Origin: Vombatus ursinus
Lineage: Eukaryota; Chordata; Mammalia; Diprotodontia; Vombatidae
Reading direction: 5' to 3'
DNA length: 64,000 nt
Assembly (NCBI RefSeq): GCF_900497805.2
Contig: NW_020954556.1
Span: 34,959,312 to 35,023,311 of the forward strand
The notes beneath the pieces were generated by a model that saw nothing but the letters and a program-made list of their open reading frames with translations, was not told the origin of the DNA and did no database searches. How positions within the stretch are numbered: the stretch's first letter is position 1; each line of letters starts with the position of its first letter. The position numbers and the translations under genes were made by a program. Positions 38,824-49,790 of this stretch are shown piece after piece.

Positions 38824-39875
38824 TATAATCCTAATTTTAAATAAAGTACATTTAATGAACTAAAAGACTTTCAGGTATTTGTGACAAAAATAGCAGAACT
38901 CAAGGGAAAATTCAACATGTAACATCCAGGAGAAACATAAGGTAAACATTAAAGACCAATTATAAGGGAATCAATGAGGTCAAATTGTATACTTCTTATA
39001 TGTGAAAATATTATCAGTACTCTTATTTCTGTCATCATTATTTGGGTAGTTTAAAAAAAGACTTGGGCTGAACTGTGTATGATGTGGTCATTCTAAAAAA
39101 AATAAAACTGTGTGGGGAGAGATAAAAAGGAATATAGAAGAAACAAAATAAAATACAGAATAAACAAAATAAAAGGGCAAGGAGACAGGGTGGGGGAAAG
39201 GATAACAGAAAGACTCTTTGACAGGTGGGTAGGTTAAGGAATAAGAGGTCAAGGTAGTGGGTAGAAGTAAACCAGAGGAGTGAGGAGGGATAAGAATAAA
39301 ATGAACAGGATAGAGAGGAAAAATAAAAAGGAGGAAAATGCATGAAGTAATTATAACTTAGAAAGTGAATGGGATGAATTTACCCATAAAATGTAAACTG
39401 ATAGCAAATGGAAAATCTGAGTTCAACAACAGTATGTCACTTTTAGGAAATGCTATAAAAATGAGAGAGTCACACGAGGACAAAATAAAGGTCAGGAGTA
39501 GAATTTATTATGTAACAAGAGCAGGGGGAGTAATCATGACCTCAAAATTAAAGCTAAAATAATTTAATCAAAAAAGAAATTTGTAATGTGTCAGCAATAT
39601 TATTTAATATTGTTTTCATCATTTAAAATAACTAGACAGCATAAAATACCTGAGAATATTACCTGCCAAAACAGACACCGCAACTATAAGAACATAAACA
39701 TATACAAATAAAGTCAGATATAAATACTGTATGTAATATTTATCAATCATGGGCAGAAAAAGCCAATATAATTTTTAAAATGACAATTTTACCTAACTGA
39801 TCTATTTATTCAATGCTGTGTCAATTAAATTACTAAAAAAATTCTCTTATTGAGTTAGGACAAAAATGACAAAGT

Positions 39876-42222
39876 GGCTGAGATTCTTAAAATCTAGCCA
39901 CTGCTGGGATTCTTATAATCTAGCCACCGTTTAGATTCTTACATATAGCCAATACCTTACTAATGTTTAGACTCCTCAAGAGTCTGCCCAACATGACGGA
40001 TTTTCTAATAAACCTTGTCTTTGGCTGAGAGAAGGCTTGGGTCGAATTCTTTCAGGCAGGACCCACATGTTGTGATTTTGGGGTCCCAGGACCCCTGAAC
40101 CCCTAAACTGCATCATTTTGGTGGCCCATACAAGGGAAACTGCCTAACCCCAAGTTTTTCTCCAGTCAAGACTGGCAGGTATGTAAGCCTCCTCTCCCTC
40201 CCTTTCTTGATCTGCAGTTGGGGTTGCTCTCCAAGCACCAAGGCTGGGAGGTGCTTTTCAGGCAGACAGTTACAAGGCTGTCTCACACTTGGCTTGATGC
40301 TCTCAGGCTCTCAGTCCACTGGGTCGGTTCAAGGTCGTGGACCTGGTACACCTTCTGCAGCATAGAGAACAAGGATGGATGCCCTATCTGGAAGTGTATG
40401 AATTCCCTTGGCGGTAGGGAATTGGGAAAAACTACATTTGCTCTTTGGTTCCCTGAGGCTTACTTACTCCCTTCCCTTTACACCCCTGAATTCTCCTTCA
40501 TGGAGGTTACAGGGGAAAGTTAGAACAGCTGAAACTATCTTGGCAGATTCTGGAGGTTTTGTGATTGATCATTAAGGAGTTTAGAACTCCTCCTTACAAC
40601 CCTGGTCACTCCTTTCTCTCACTTCCTTCCCTTGAGTCAAGAGGGTATCTGTTAACCCCTCTCACTCTTTACCCCTCACCTTTGATTTTGTCTTCCCCCA
40701 CCTGGGAAAGGAAGGAGGGGGGAGGAGCAGCAGCTACAGCATGGGCCCCACTGGCAATGGCCTAGGGCCCTAGGGCAACCTTTGCCTGGAAGCATCACCC
40801 AGGTTCAGCACATCCTGCTCAAGGTAAAGAAGCTGGCCTCCGAACTTGGGTAAGCATGCTCTTCTTAAAGTTTTGGTTTTAATTGTTAATGATGAGATGT
40901 TGATTGTTTATGTAAAGTAACTTGGAAACATATTTAATAAAACTGAAGTCAACTGATTGGTAATGGGTTTGTTTCAAGTCTCAAATTGGTGAACTTTTTG
41001 TGTTAATTATGTCAAGAAACTTTTCATAATTTGGTTACCCCTAAAATAATTTGGCTATTGTTGGTTATTGTTTTAATGTGTAAACTAGCTGAAAAGCTTG
41101 TCTGGGTTATGGCTTGCTGAGAATTTGCAAGTGTATAGAAATCTCTGATTGGCTTTTTACACCAGGACAAATTTAAGTTTGAGCTGTAAATCCTGGAAAA
41201 GTTTTTCCTAAACTGTGATTAGTAAAACTTGCTGTTTGAGGTAAAAGTTCATAGAATTTTATTTTGAGTTGTCTGATGGATCACAATCCATCAATAATCA
41301 ATAATGCACCATCTTGAGAGAAATGTCACAAGCTACTCAGAGAATGTGATACTGGTGGGAAGTCAGCATCGGGAAAAGCTGAGAGGACAATTTTAGCCTC
41401 AGTCAAAGATGGGATCCTCCTGGCTCAGTTTCCCCATTATGTTCCTTTGAAAGGGAATGTTACCCACCTGGCTATTCCTGAGTCTGGCTATGAGGTGGGT
41501 TTGATACTGCATGGTTGGAAAATTGAATTATCTGAATCTAAACAGAGCTAAGGATGTTTTATCCTTTCAAAGTTGGGCCCTAAATCTAATCCCTGCTTTA
41601 TATCTGGGCCCTGCAGTCTTTTCTGTTAGATTTGTGTCTTCCAGACTACAGGCCATTCACCTACAGTTGGTAACAGCTAATACCAGCCAACATACCCCCA
41701 TCATTCCCTGGATGCAGCCTGTGCTTGGTACCAGTCAACCTCCTCTTTGGGACCCATTGAGGCAGGGACAGCTCTATGCCCTTTGCCAGCAGGAAGCAGT
41801 TTCAGAAGACCTTCACCCCTTACCAAAAGAATTTGGGTCCCATTTGTTTGAGGGGAAATGATGGGGTTGGGATCTGGGACCCAGAAAGGAAAAACCCTGG
41901 ACTTTCCCACATGGCCAAATCTCTGCCGTTCCCCTGAGGCTATAATCCCATCAACTGGCCTTTCATTGTGGACCTCCCTATGGCCCCAGACCATTTCTCC
42001 ATTCTTCCTTGGCCATGTGGTCCAGGTCCCTAGAATTCTATTACCTCATAGACTACTTGGCCATTCCTAGATCCCTCCCATAGTCTTTCTGTATATAAGG
42101 TCCATCTTGTCTCCATTAAGATGCTGAGATTCTATCTAGACGCTGCTGGGATTCTTACAACCTAGCCATGGCTGGGATTCTTAAAATCTAGCCACTGGTC
42201 AGATTCTCATAATAGCATAATA
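39876..42222 (+). mobile_element. Endogenous-retrovirus fossil, internally reduced, RNA-copy-like structure
   Basis: Fossil LTR element. Parts: R-like 39876 to about 40030 with the polyadenylation signal AATAAA at 40007-40012; U5 to 40115, ending CATCA; a primer-binding-site-like stretch 40119-40136 (primer tRNA not assigned); a short interior 40137-41850; a purine tract 41851-41858; a second LTR starting TGATG at 41859 with a TATA box at 42092-42098 and R-like sequence from about 42123 to about 42222. The LTR ends TGATG/CATCA are mutually inverted. The interior is only about 1.7 kb and I recognise no gag, pol or env in it; it is broken and old. 14-bp direct repeats at 39862-39875 and 42645-42658 surround it. 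Class I-like affiliation is a guess. Confidence 0.65.
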
Positions 42223-42394
42223 TAATTTTTTATTTGACTTTTATGGGGGAGCAAGAGATCATTGTAGTTATTGTAATTAATTCATGATATTATGAGTGAT
42301 ATGTTAAACACTCTTGGAGTTCACAACATATTTTTCTAGTCATTATTGTTGAAAAATGTTTGTGGGACAAAAAAAAATGTTGGAAACCACTACT
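42223..42394. repeat. Unassigned repeat, possibly a hAT (Charlie-like) end
   Basis: Lies between the retroviral fossil and a SINE. Its right end, read in reverse, is 'gtagtggtttccaacatttt', resembling the common hAT end CAGTGGTTCCCAA. The left end is not recognisable. Low confidence. Confidence 0.25.
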
Positions 42395-42632
42395 TCAGTG
42401 GATAGAAAGCTAGGAAGAGAGTGAGGAAGACTTAAGTTCAAGTCCAGACTGACTTAGAGTGGCTGTGTGACCTAAAGTAAGTCACTTAATTTTTAGTATC
42501 CCAGACAACTTTCTAAGACTGTAAATTTCACAAAATGGACTGATCTGCTTAGCAGAAGTTTCTTTTTTTGGAGTTCCCTTTATCAGTGTAATCTCAGATC
42601 TAATTCAAACGAATAAATGAAATAACAAGACA
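42395..42632 (+). repeat. Mar1-type SINE with long tail
   Basis: Plus-oriented: 'ttcagtggatagaaagctag', 'ttaagttcaagtccagactg', 'tggctgtgtgacctaaagta', 'ctttctaagactgtaaattt' and 'ggagttccctttatcagtgt', the longer Mar1 layout with the 'tctaagactataagttgc' type region. Ends near 42632, before an A-run. Confidence 0.7.
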
Positions 42633-42829
42633 ATTAATGTAAAAAAAAATGACAAAGTTCATGTGGAAGAACAAAAGGTCAGGGACTTTAAAGACACCAG
42701 GGTTAAAATAGATATAAAGGAAGCAGATTCAGCAGCATCAGACCTTAAACTATATTATAAGGTGAGAGCATTGTTGAAGTATAAAATGGATTATTTCAAT
42801 TACTTTAAATTAAAATTTAAAAATTGCTG

Positions 42830-43245
42830 ATTTCATCATTCCCAAGACCTGTTCCTGTTTTGCTGGGGCTGTGCTGGCAAAGCCTGTGTTGAACAGTGCT
42901 CCTCAGATCCAACAGACCTTTCCTGCTCACCTCCTAAGTTGTCTCTGACATCTGTGGGCTGAGAAGTCTGAAAACTGCCACTGCTGCAAGTGATTCAGTC
43001 ACCCAGAGGTCTGCTGCAGGTTTGCTGGGGCCTAGTCTGTGCTGGCATGGCCTGTGCTGGACTGTGCTCGTCTCTCAGCATGGTGAAATCTTTCTTGTCA
43101 ATCTTTCAGATTGTTTTGGTCTGGAAATTTGTTTCACTTGGTCTTTTTGTGAGTTCTGCTGCTCCAGAATTTGTTTAGAGTCATCTTTAAAGTTACTTGG
43201 AGGGGTTTTGGTGACAGTTCAGGTGAGTTCCTGCCTTTACTCTGC
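42830..43245 (-). mobile_element. L1/half-L1 5' UTR fragment
   Basis: Minus-oriented 5' UTR that closely resembles the start of half-L1 F (compare 34800-35088): shared 'ctgagaagtctgaaaactgc', 'ggaaatttgtttcacttggt', and a 5' end reading 'gaagatggcagagtaaagg' leftward from about 43245. Everything downstream of the 5' UTR is missing, probably by deletion. Confidence 0.65.
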
Positions 43246-44418
43246 CATCTTCAGGAATTATTTTCTTTAGTGAGCTTTTGTACTTCCTTTTTCCATTTGG
43301 CCAATTCTATTTTTTAGGGCATTATTTCTTCAATAAATTTTTGTATATCTCTTCCCATGTAATTCAGACTCTTTTTTTTTCATGATTCTCTTGCATTATC
43401 CTCATTTCTTTCTCCAATTTTTTTCTTCTACTTCTCCCTTTTGCTTTTTAAATTCCTTTTAAAGCTCTTCAAGGAATTATTTTTGACCAGAGACCAAATT
43501 CCTTTTTTGTTTGATGCTTCACATGTAGCCATTTTGACACTATTGTCCTTTTCTACGTTTATGCTCACCATAGTAACCTTTTATAGTCAAGCTCTTTTTG
43601 TTGTATTTTGGGTTTTTTTTTCTGCCTTTTCTGTGACTTGGCGTTTTTATGTGCAAGTTGGGCTCTGGTCCTGCACTGCCCAAGCTTTTGGTACTGGGGC
43701 TCTAGGTCTTACTGCTGGATTTCACTGGGCATGAGAGCTTAGCTGCTTGCTCTCTGGAGGATAGGGTTCCCTTTTTCCTTTTACTGTGAGTTGGTTCCTC
43801 TTTATTGGTCTCCCCTGTGTGTGGGGTTTAGCTGCTGGTCTGCTCCAGTGGTGGGGCCTTGCTACTGGGTTGCTATGATAACAAAGATCTTCTGGTGAGG
43901 CTGTTCCTCAAGGAGGGATCTTGTTGCTGGTCTGCCCCAGTGTTGCGCCTCTGCTGCTGGATTGCTGTGGAAACAGTCTCTGTCAGTAGGCCCCACGTGT
44001 GGGGCCTCACTGTTAGCCAGTCCTAGGACAGGGCTTCACTACTGGTCAGCAATGGGGTCAAGGCCTCTCTGATGGCTTGTGCTGGGTGTAAAATTGCTGG
44101 GGTGGGGCCTTGTGGAGCTGCACAGACTTCTCACTTGCCTAAGGGGCTGTTGGTTTTCAGGAAGGCAGGGTCTCATTGCTGGATTGCCCCCGGGCTTAGA
44201 GCCTTGCTACAGAGCCCTTGCTGTAATGCTGGCTGCTCCTGCTGCTCTTGGACTTTACTCCCCTCCCCAGTGAGGGGAGACAGATGCCAGTGAGATAGAC
44301 CTTTCCTGCTCTGCTGGTAAGCTGCTAGATCAATTCTGAGATGGTTTTCTAATTGTTTGGATGAAAATTTTGGCAAGCTTTGGGAGGTTTTTTCCTCACT
44401 TCACCACCTTGGCACCAG
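43246..44418 (-). mobile_element. L1 5' UTR and ORF1 N-terminal part
   Basis: Minus-oriented: ORF1 coiled-coil sequence at 43246-43600 ('gagcttttgtacttcctttt', 'gcattatcctcatttctttc'), then a GC-rich 5' UTR 43640-44418 with imperfect internal repetition and a 5' end near 'ctggtgccaaggtggtgaag' read leftward from about 44418. The neighbouring fragment 42830-43245 appears to have inserted into its ORF1 before a deletion removed the remainder. Confidence 0.65.
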
Positions 44419-44637
44419 AAGTCCATAGAGAACACTTTTAATTAAAAAGACTAGGGGGTGGCAAAAGGTAGAGAGGGGTAGAAAATTTGGAACTCAAAGT
44501 CTTATGGAAGTGAATGTTGAAAACTTAAAAATAAATGAATTAATTAATGCAATAAAACAACTAGTAAAAAAACTAAATTAAAAAAATAGACAAGGGAAGG
44601 AAAAGGAGTGAAAAAATCTGTAAAACATGTAAACAGA

Positions 44638-44792
44638 GGGCAGCTAGGTGGCATAGTGGATTGCACTCCATCCTTGGAGTCAGGAGGACTTGAGTTCAAA
44701 TTTGGCCTCAGATCCATAACACTTACTAGCTGTGTGACTCTGGGCAAAGTCATTTAACCCTGATTGCCTCACCAAAAAGCAAAAAAAGGGGG
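44638..44792 (+). repeat. WSINE1-like SINE, first of a tandem pair
   Basis: 'gggcagctaggtggcatagt' head, 'gtcaggaggacttgagttca', 'actagctgtgtgactctggg', then 'ttgcctcaccaaaaagcaaa' tail. The next SINE begins directly in or after this A-rich tail. Confidence 0.9.
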
Positions 44793-44957
44793 AGGGCAGC
44801 TAGGTGGCATAGTGGATAGCACTCGGATCCTTGGAGTCAGGAGGACTTGAGTTCAAATCTGGCCTCAGACACTTTACATTTACTAGCTGTGTGACCCTGG
44901 GCAAATCACTTAATCCCATTGCCTCCCCCCCAAAAAAAGAAAAGGCAAAAAAAAAAC
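44793..44957 (+). repeat. WSINE1-like SINE, second of a tandem pair
   Basis: The same family in the same orientation: head 'gggcagctaggtggcatagt', 'ggagtcaggaggacttgagt', 'tttactagctgtgtgaccct', tail rich in A with a C-run. It probably inserted into the A-tail of the first copy. The two differ slightly, so they are separate insertions and not a fresh duplication. Confidence 0.9.
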
Positions 44958-45400
44958 CCTGAAATGTAAATACACAGAAAAAAATCTGAATATATATATA
45001 ATGTTCCACGCTTGTAGATCTTCTCTCTCTCTGCACAGGAGTGTGTTTATATTCACATGTGTATATTTGGTAGGGACCAGGGATGGTTCTAACATTTCTG
45101 CTTTGCGACCATGCTTATTCTCTGTAATTTTCCATTGTTTTATGTTTGTTGTTCTTTTCATTTCTGATGTTGAAGTTATCATGTATATTGTTTGCTTGGC
45201 TCTGTTCACTTTATTCTGCATCAGTTTATACCAGTCTTTTTATTCTTCTCTGCATTCATCTCATTCATCATTCAGAACATCACAATAATATTCCAGTACA
45301 TGTATGAACTACAGTGTGGTTTGCCATTTCCCAACTAATGGGCATCCATTTTAGGTTTCTGGTATTGTTACTAGTTAAAATGGTATTGAACTTTCAGGTG
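44958..45400 (-). mobile_element. Old L1 3' end (ORF2 C-terminus)
   Basis: Minus-oriented and diverged: 'ttctgcatcagtttatacca', 'aatattccagtacatgtatg', 'catttcccaactaatgggca', 'tccattttaggtttctgg' correspond to the end of ORF2 (the GCPSI...W..YMN region read in reverse). The 3' UTR at 44958-45100 is hardly recognisable. Confidence 0.6.
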
Positions 45401-45639
45401 ATAACATCACTTAACTGATGATTATGAAGGAGAATTTCATTTGATGCCTCAACTTGTAGCAATGCTTCTCCCACAGACAAATTTCTTTTGTCACTTATAA
45501 GGATATAAGCTATCTTGTTTTCTTAATATTTTTCTGTTTGAAGCTCAAGCCATACAGGTCATCAAATATGTCATATCTTGTCCTAGTTTATCAGTAAGCT
45601 TCTACTCATAAAAGTGACATAGCAACTGTTTTATTTTTT

Positions 45640-45840
45640 TCTTTTTAAAAAATGATTTATTTTTAGTTTTCAACATTCATTTCCATAAGATTTTGAGTTT
45701 TAAATTTTCTCCTCCTTTCCCTCCTTTCCCCTCCCCAATAGGGCATGCAATCTGATATAGGCTCTACTTATACATTCATATTAAGCATATTTTCACATTA
45801 GTTATGATGTATAGAAGAATTAGAACTAATGGGAAGAGGT
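45640..45840 (-). mobile_element. L1 3' UTR fragment
   Basis: Minus-oriented terminal fragment: 'ttttcaacattcatttccat', 'aagattttgagttttaaatt', 'ggcatgcaatctgatatagg', 'cacattagttatgatgta'. Short 5'-truncated insertion. Confidence 0.8.
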
Positions 45841-47894
45841 AATTTGCCACTAGGAGTGGCAAATGCAACATAGATGTCAGGATGTATGAAGGTGTAGACA
45901 AGATCACAAGAATTTGAAAATAGAAAGTACTTAAAGACTTTCTAGAAAGTAATTGGACCAGAATGGTGAGAACAGAAAATAGATTTTAGATAGCAAAGAA
46001 GGGAATAGGTTAGTGAGGAAATTAAGAGACTTGTAAAGTCTTAGGACAAAGCTTACCCTTTAGGCACTCTAAACTCAGCTATGATGCCCCATAGGAGAAG
46101 GAAACTAAGGAGCTCCATCGGAATACACCTTCTAAGCCAAAGAGAAACTTAATAGTCAAAGAGGTAAGCTGTTGCACTACCAACATGTTGCATGGCACAA
46201 GATGAAAGAGTATTTTACCACTAACATGGGAAAGTGAGCCTACTGATAAAAACATTAACTTACTTTAAGGGTTTTATTTATGAAATTTTATTTTAAACTC
46301 CTCAAACCTGAAAATAATTTCCACTTTAAAAAAAATACAACCCTCCCTAAGAGCCTCATAAAATGTTTTGTGCACAAGAATTAGGGATAATTAACCCTGG
46401 AGAGGAAAGACATAGGGAGGAAGGATATGGCAAATTTCTTTAAGTATTTGAATGAATGTAATATGGGGATTTGATTCTTTTTAACCCTGAAGAACAAAAG
46501 AGTCTAGAAACATGGGCAGAAGTTTGAAGGAAGCAAAATTAAGTTGAACATCAAGATAAATTCCTGAACGAGTAGAGCTGTCTAAAACTGGAGTGGGCTG
46601 CATTGAGAAGACCTCCTGGTGTTCAAGCAGAAGCTAAGTGACTACTTATATCATTTATGTATAGGTTATTCAGCATGGTTACTGAGGAAACACTTAAGTA
46701 CTAAATTATTCAATTCTATGAAATGTTTCTTGATTGATTAGATAATTGATTCATTTCCCTACTTCATTTTGTATTTGGAAGCACAACTGAAAAACTCATT
46801 CAGTCAAATCTTTCATCAAAGAAGGAAATTGCTAATCAATATGGCACTGTTTTGGGTCTACATCTTTGCAAATGAGGGGGTAGCAGAGGGCTCCATTACC
46901 CTTAATGGATTCTTGCCCCTCATTGAAAGATGAGCACTAGATTTCTTTCATAGATCAAAATCACCATATTTGGCTGAGCTGGACAGTCCTTCAAATGAAT
47001 AATGAGGCTTGAAAAAAATTAAAATCTATTTGCCACGTGCTGTGGAATTAATTAGGCAAAGTAAATAAAAATAAGTGAATTTGAAATTGCTATTTGGGGG
47101 ACTATAAAATGGAATGTCAGATTATGAAATGTTAATTGCCCCATTTATGACTGTGAGTTTGTGTTGCAAGTAATGTATCACTCAACCCAGCCTCTGTGGA
47201 TTTTTCCTTTTCCAGATTCATCTTTCTGCATCCCCTAAAGTTAAGATTTATCAGGAAGTAAAAAGAGGAATAAAGCAGGTCAAGGACTTCTGATATAAAA
47301 GGAAAAAATCCAATTAATCTCCAACAGAAATGTGGTTTTTAGATCAGTTTTCCTCTGATCAAATTTAGATATTGAATAGTATCATTCATCTGATAAAAAA
47401 TTCAAAAGATCTTTCTGGCATGATGGACTAGACTATAGAAAACACATATACTTCACTGAGCTAGTATTCTTACTATATGCTTGTTTACATTGCAATGACT
47501 GGACACCAAGTTTCTTGTTCTTTTCTTCCCAAATCAAAATGCTGCAGCTATTTTCATTCTGTCTTTTCCATCTAACACAGTATGACAAGGCTGAAGAATT
47601 GAATTTGCCAACTCAGCTCTGGACCTCATTAATTCATTCACTAATTATTTATTACATGAGTTTAGTTATAACTAAATGAGATGCAGTAAAAGTTACCAGA
47701 GACATAGATGAAATAGTTCCTTCTAAAGTTTTGTGTCTAGTTGATGGAGTTCTAATCAGAAGTTTCTAAGGATGACAAGGAAAGACCAGGTTATATTCGC
47801 ACCACATTCCAAAAGATTCTAGATGGGCAGAAATTCTATTAAACCCATTTGCCTCAAATAGTTTTCATATCTATTTATCATCTCTCTATCTATC
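45841..47894. other. Unique non-coding DNA, no gene seen
   Basis: About 2 kb without a recognised repeat. The stretch 46740-47330 has balanced composition and several homeodomain-like TAATTA/TTAATT sites and is proposed in the findings as a possible conserved element. No convincing coding frame. Confidence 0.5.
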
Positions 47895-48083
47895 ACCATA
47901 GATATAGATAGATATTGATATACGCATGTATATGTGTATATGTATATGCATATGCATATGTATATGCATGTATATAAGTGTATATACAGAGTGTGTATAT
48001 ATGTGTTTATTGTATATACATAATGTGAATATGTATGTGTGTATATGTACACATATGTGTCTGCATGTTTATCTATGTAGGTA
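47895..48083. repeat. (TATG/TATC) compound microsatellite
   Basis: Alternating TATG, TATA and TATC units ending in a (GTAG) run directly before the SINE head. The 117-codon minus frame 47819-48172 across it is a repeat artefact. Confidence 0.9.
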
Positions 48084-48355
48084 GGTAGGCATCTAGGTGG
48101 CACAGTGGAGAGAATGCTGGGCCTGGAGTCAGGAAGACTCATCTTCCTGAGTTCAAATATGGCCTCAGACACTTACTGTGTAAGTAAGTGATTGGGCAAG
48201 TGAATGAGTAAGGGAAGGCACTTAACTTAGCCTCAGTTTCCTCATCTGTAAAATGAGCTGGAGAAGGAAATGGCAAACTATTCCTCTATCTTTGGCAAGA
48301 AAACTCCAAATGGGCTATGAAGAGTCAGACAGGACTTAAATAACTGAACAAAAAC
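48084..48355 (+). repeat. Marsupial tRNA-derived SINE (Mar1/Opo1-like), full length
   Basis: 'gcatctaggtggcacagtgg' head, 'cctggagtcaggaagactca', 'tggcctcagacacttactgt', 'ctggagaaggaaatggcaaa', 'ggctatgaagagtcagacag' and an 'aactgaacaaaaaca' 3' end. A short internal duplication around 48177-48215 (AAGT/GAGTAAG-like) distorts the middle. Confidence 0.85.
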
Positions 48356-49334
48356 AATATATGTATATGTATATATGCATATACCTTTCCATAAGATGCC
48401 CTGTGATGTGAACTGGGATTCTAGGTGCAGAGCACTCATAGAGATTTGAATGGAAATGAGACAAATTCTAGCTAGGAGATAAGAAAAGTCTCCGAAGGAA
48501 ACTTCATTGAGTTCTCAATATTTTTCACCCTCATTAACTCTACCATATATTTAATAGAATCACAGAATGTAAAGTTAGAAGAGATCTTAAAGATCATCTA
48601 ATTCATATTCAAAATGTCAAGGAATATGTTGCCTAAGGATAGGTCTCCTCATTAAGATGCATAATAGTGAAGGTTAACTCAAGTGGGATTTGGTTTCATG
48701 AAAAAATATTGTGATGGTTGGAGTGATATTACGGTTGTATCATATTTTCTCTTCAGATCTCTGAAGTGTAAGTATTGAAAATGCCACAAGGAACATTTCT
48801 TGTCTTCTTTTAAAGGAAACAGCAAGTACTAATCCCCCTGCTTCATGGAAGTTCCTGTTTTAAGTTTGCACATGACACCAAATTATAGAGAAAAATGTTG
48901 AGCAGCATCAGCCTTGTTCAATAAACTCTCAGAAGCAGAGGGATTAACTAAAACCACATCATCAAGTTCAGTTCAAAATATGGAAAAATACCTGGTCAAA
49001 ACTGATGTGAGAAAAGAAAGTTGATTTACTATCTAAATTGTTCATTTTTCATTGATTTGGGGGGATTTGTAACACCAGTACTTTCAAGTTATGTCAATGG
49101 CAAATGACTGAATAACATATGCATTTTGAGATCTTTTAGTTTTTAGGTAGGAGAGATATTTGAGAAAAATTGTGATGTATTAGAAAAGTATTATACTTGT
49201 AATCATAATCAGTACAATTTAACATCATTAGTGAAGCACCTGTCATATGTAGAACCCTAGAGGAGAAGCATTTATTAAATAAAATATTATACCTCTTTCT
49301 TATAGAACTTTTAATCAAGTAGCTCATTGTATCT
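48356..49334. other. Non-coding, one SINE-tail fragment, no gene
   Basis: A minus-oriented CORE-SINE 3' end fragment lies at about 48555-48610 ('aatcacagaatgtaaagtta', 'gaagagatcttaaagatcat'). The remainder is unassigned. Confidence 0.5.
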
Positions 49335-49535
49335 GCAATGCCTGGAATTCTAGTCCCAGCTTTGCCACTTACAGGCTGTGTGTCCTTGGACAAATCGCTT
49401 GAGTTATCTGATCCTTAGTTTTCTCAGTTATAACATGGAGATAGTGTTTATGTTACCTACCTCATAACTATTGTTCAGAAAAAAATATGCAAACTACTAT
49501 GCACTGTATAAATGTAATCTATCATCTACTAGTAC
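49335..49535 (+). repeat. MIR relic
   Basis: Plus-oriented MIR: 'ggaattctagtcccagcttt', 'gccacttacaggctgtgtgt', 'ccttagttttctcagttata', 'acctacctcataactattgt'. Confidence 0.7.
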
Positions 49536-49599
49536 ATCACATCTGTATAAATGGAACATAAAGGATCCCTCTGTAAATTTCATCCCATTTGATCTGGAC

Positions 49600-49790
49600 A
49601 TATTCAGTTTTCTCTTCTGTAATATAGAGATAATAATGCCTCCCATAGTTATTATGAGGCTCAGTATTTATAAAGTGATTTGAAAAACTTAAAATGTTTT
49701 ATTAATATTACCTAATGATGATGATGATTGTAATTGTAATAGAGATAGTGATAGTAGTGATGGTAGTAATAATGCTCCATAGATACCATT
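49600..49790 (+). repeat. MIR 3' fragment with GAT/AGT trinucleotide repeat
   Basis: 'gtaatatagagataataatg', 'cctcccatagttattatgag', 'gtatttataaagtgatttga' is a MIR core/tail. A (GAT)n-like stretch follows at 49713-49780. Confidence 0.6.

Larger units (their letters stand above)
37446..44575 (+). mobile_element. L1-H: plus-strand L1 in pieces
   Basis: Pieces of one plus-strand L1 (or two close relatives): 5' UTR-like GC-rich part 37446-37810; ORF1 about 37815-38870, interrupted by a SINE at 38674-38823; spacer 38930-39340; endonuclease start 39340-39560 ('gaatgggatgaatttaccca'); a jump to reverse transcriptase C-terminal sequence 39610-39875; after the large insertion, 42645-42825 ('catgtggaagaacaaaaggt'); and a 3' terminus 44430-44575 ('aagtgaatgttgaaaactta'). 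Between 42830 and 44418 lie minus-strand L1 5' pieces. That all pieces come from one copy is inference from their order. Confidence 0.6.

Noticed and set aside
41511-41861. 116-codon frame inside the retroviral fossil as a viral protein
   Set aside because: I recognise no gag, pol or env motif in it, and it ends at the purine tract before the second LTR; kept only as part of the fossil.
47819-48172. 117-codon minus frame
   Set aside because: Its tyrosine/isoleucine/histidine/threonine-rich sequence is a translation of the TATG/TATC microsatellite plus a SINE head.
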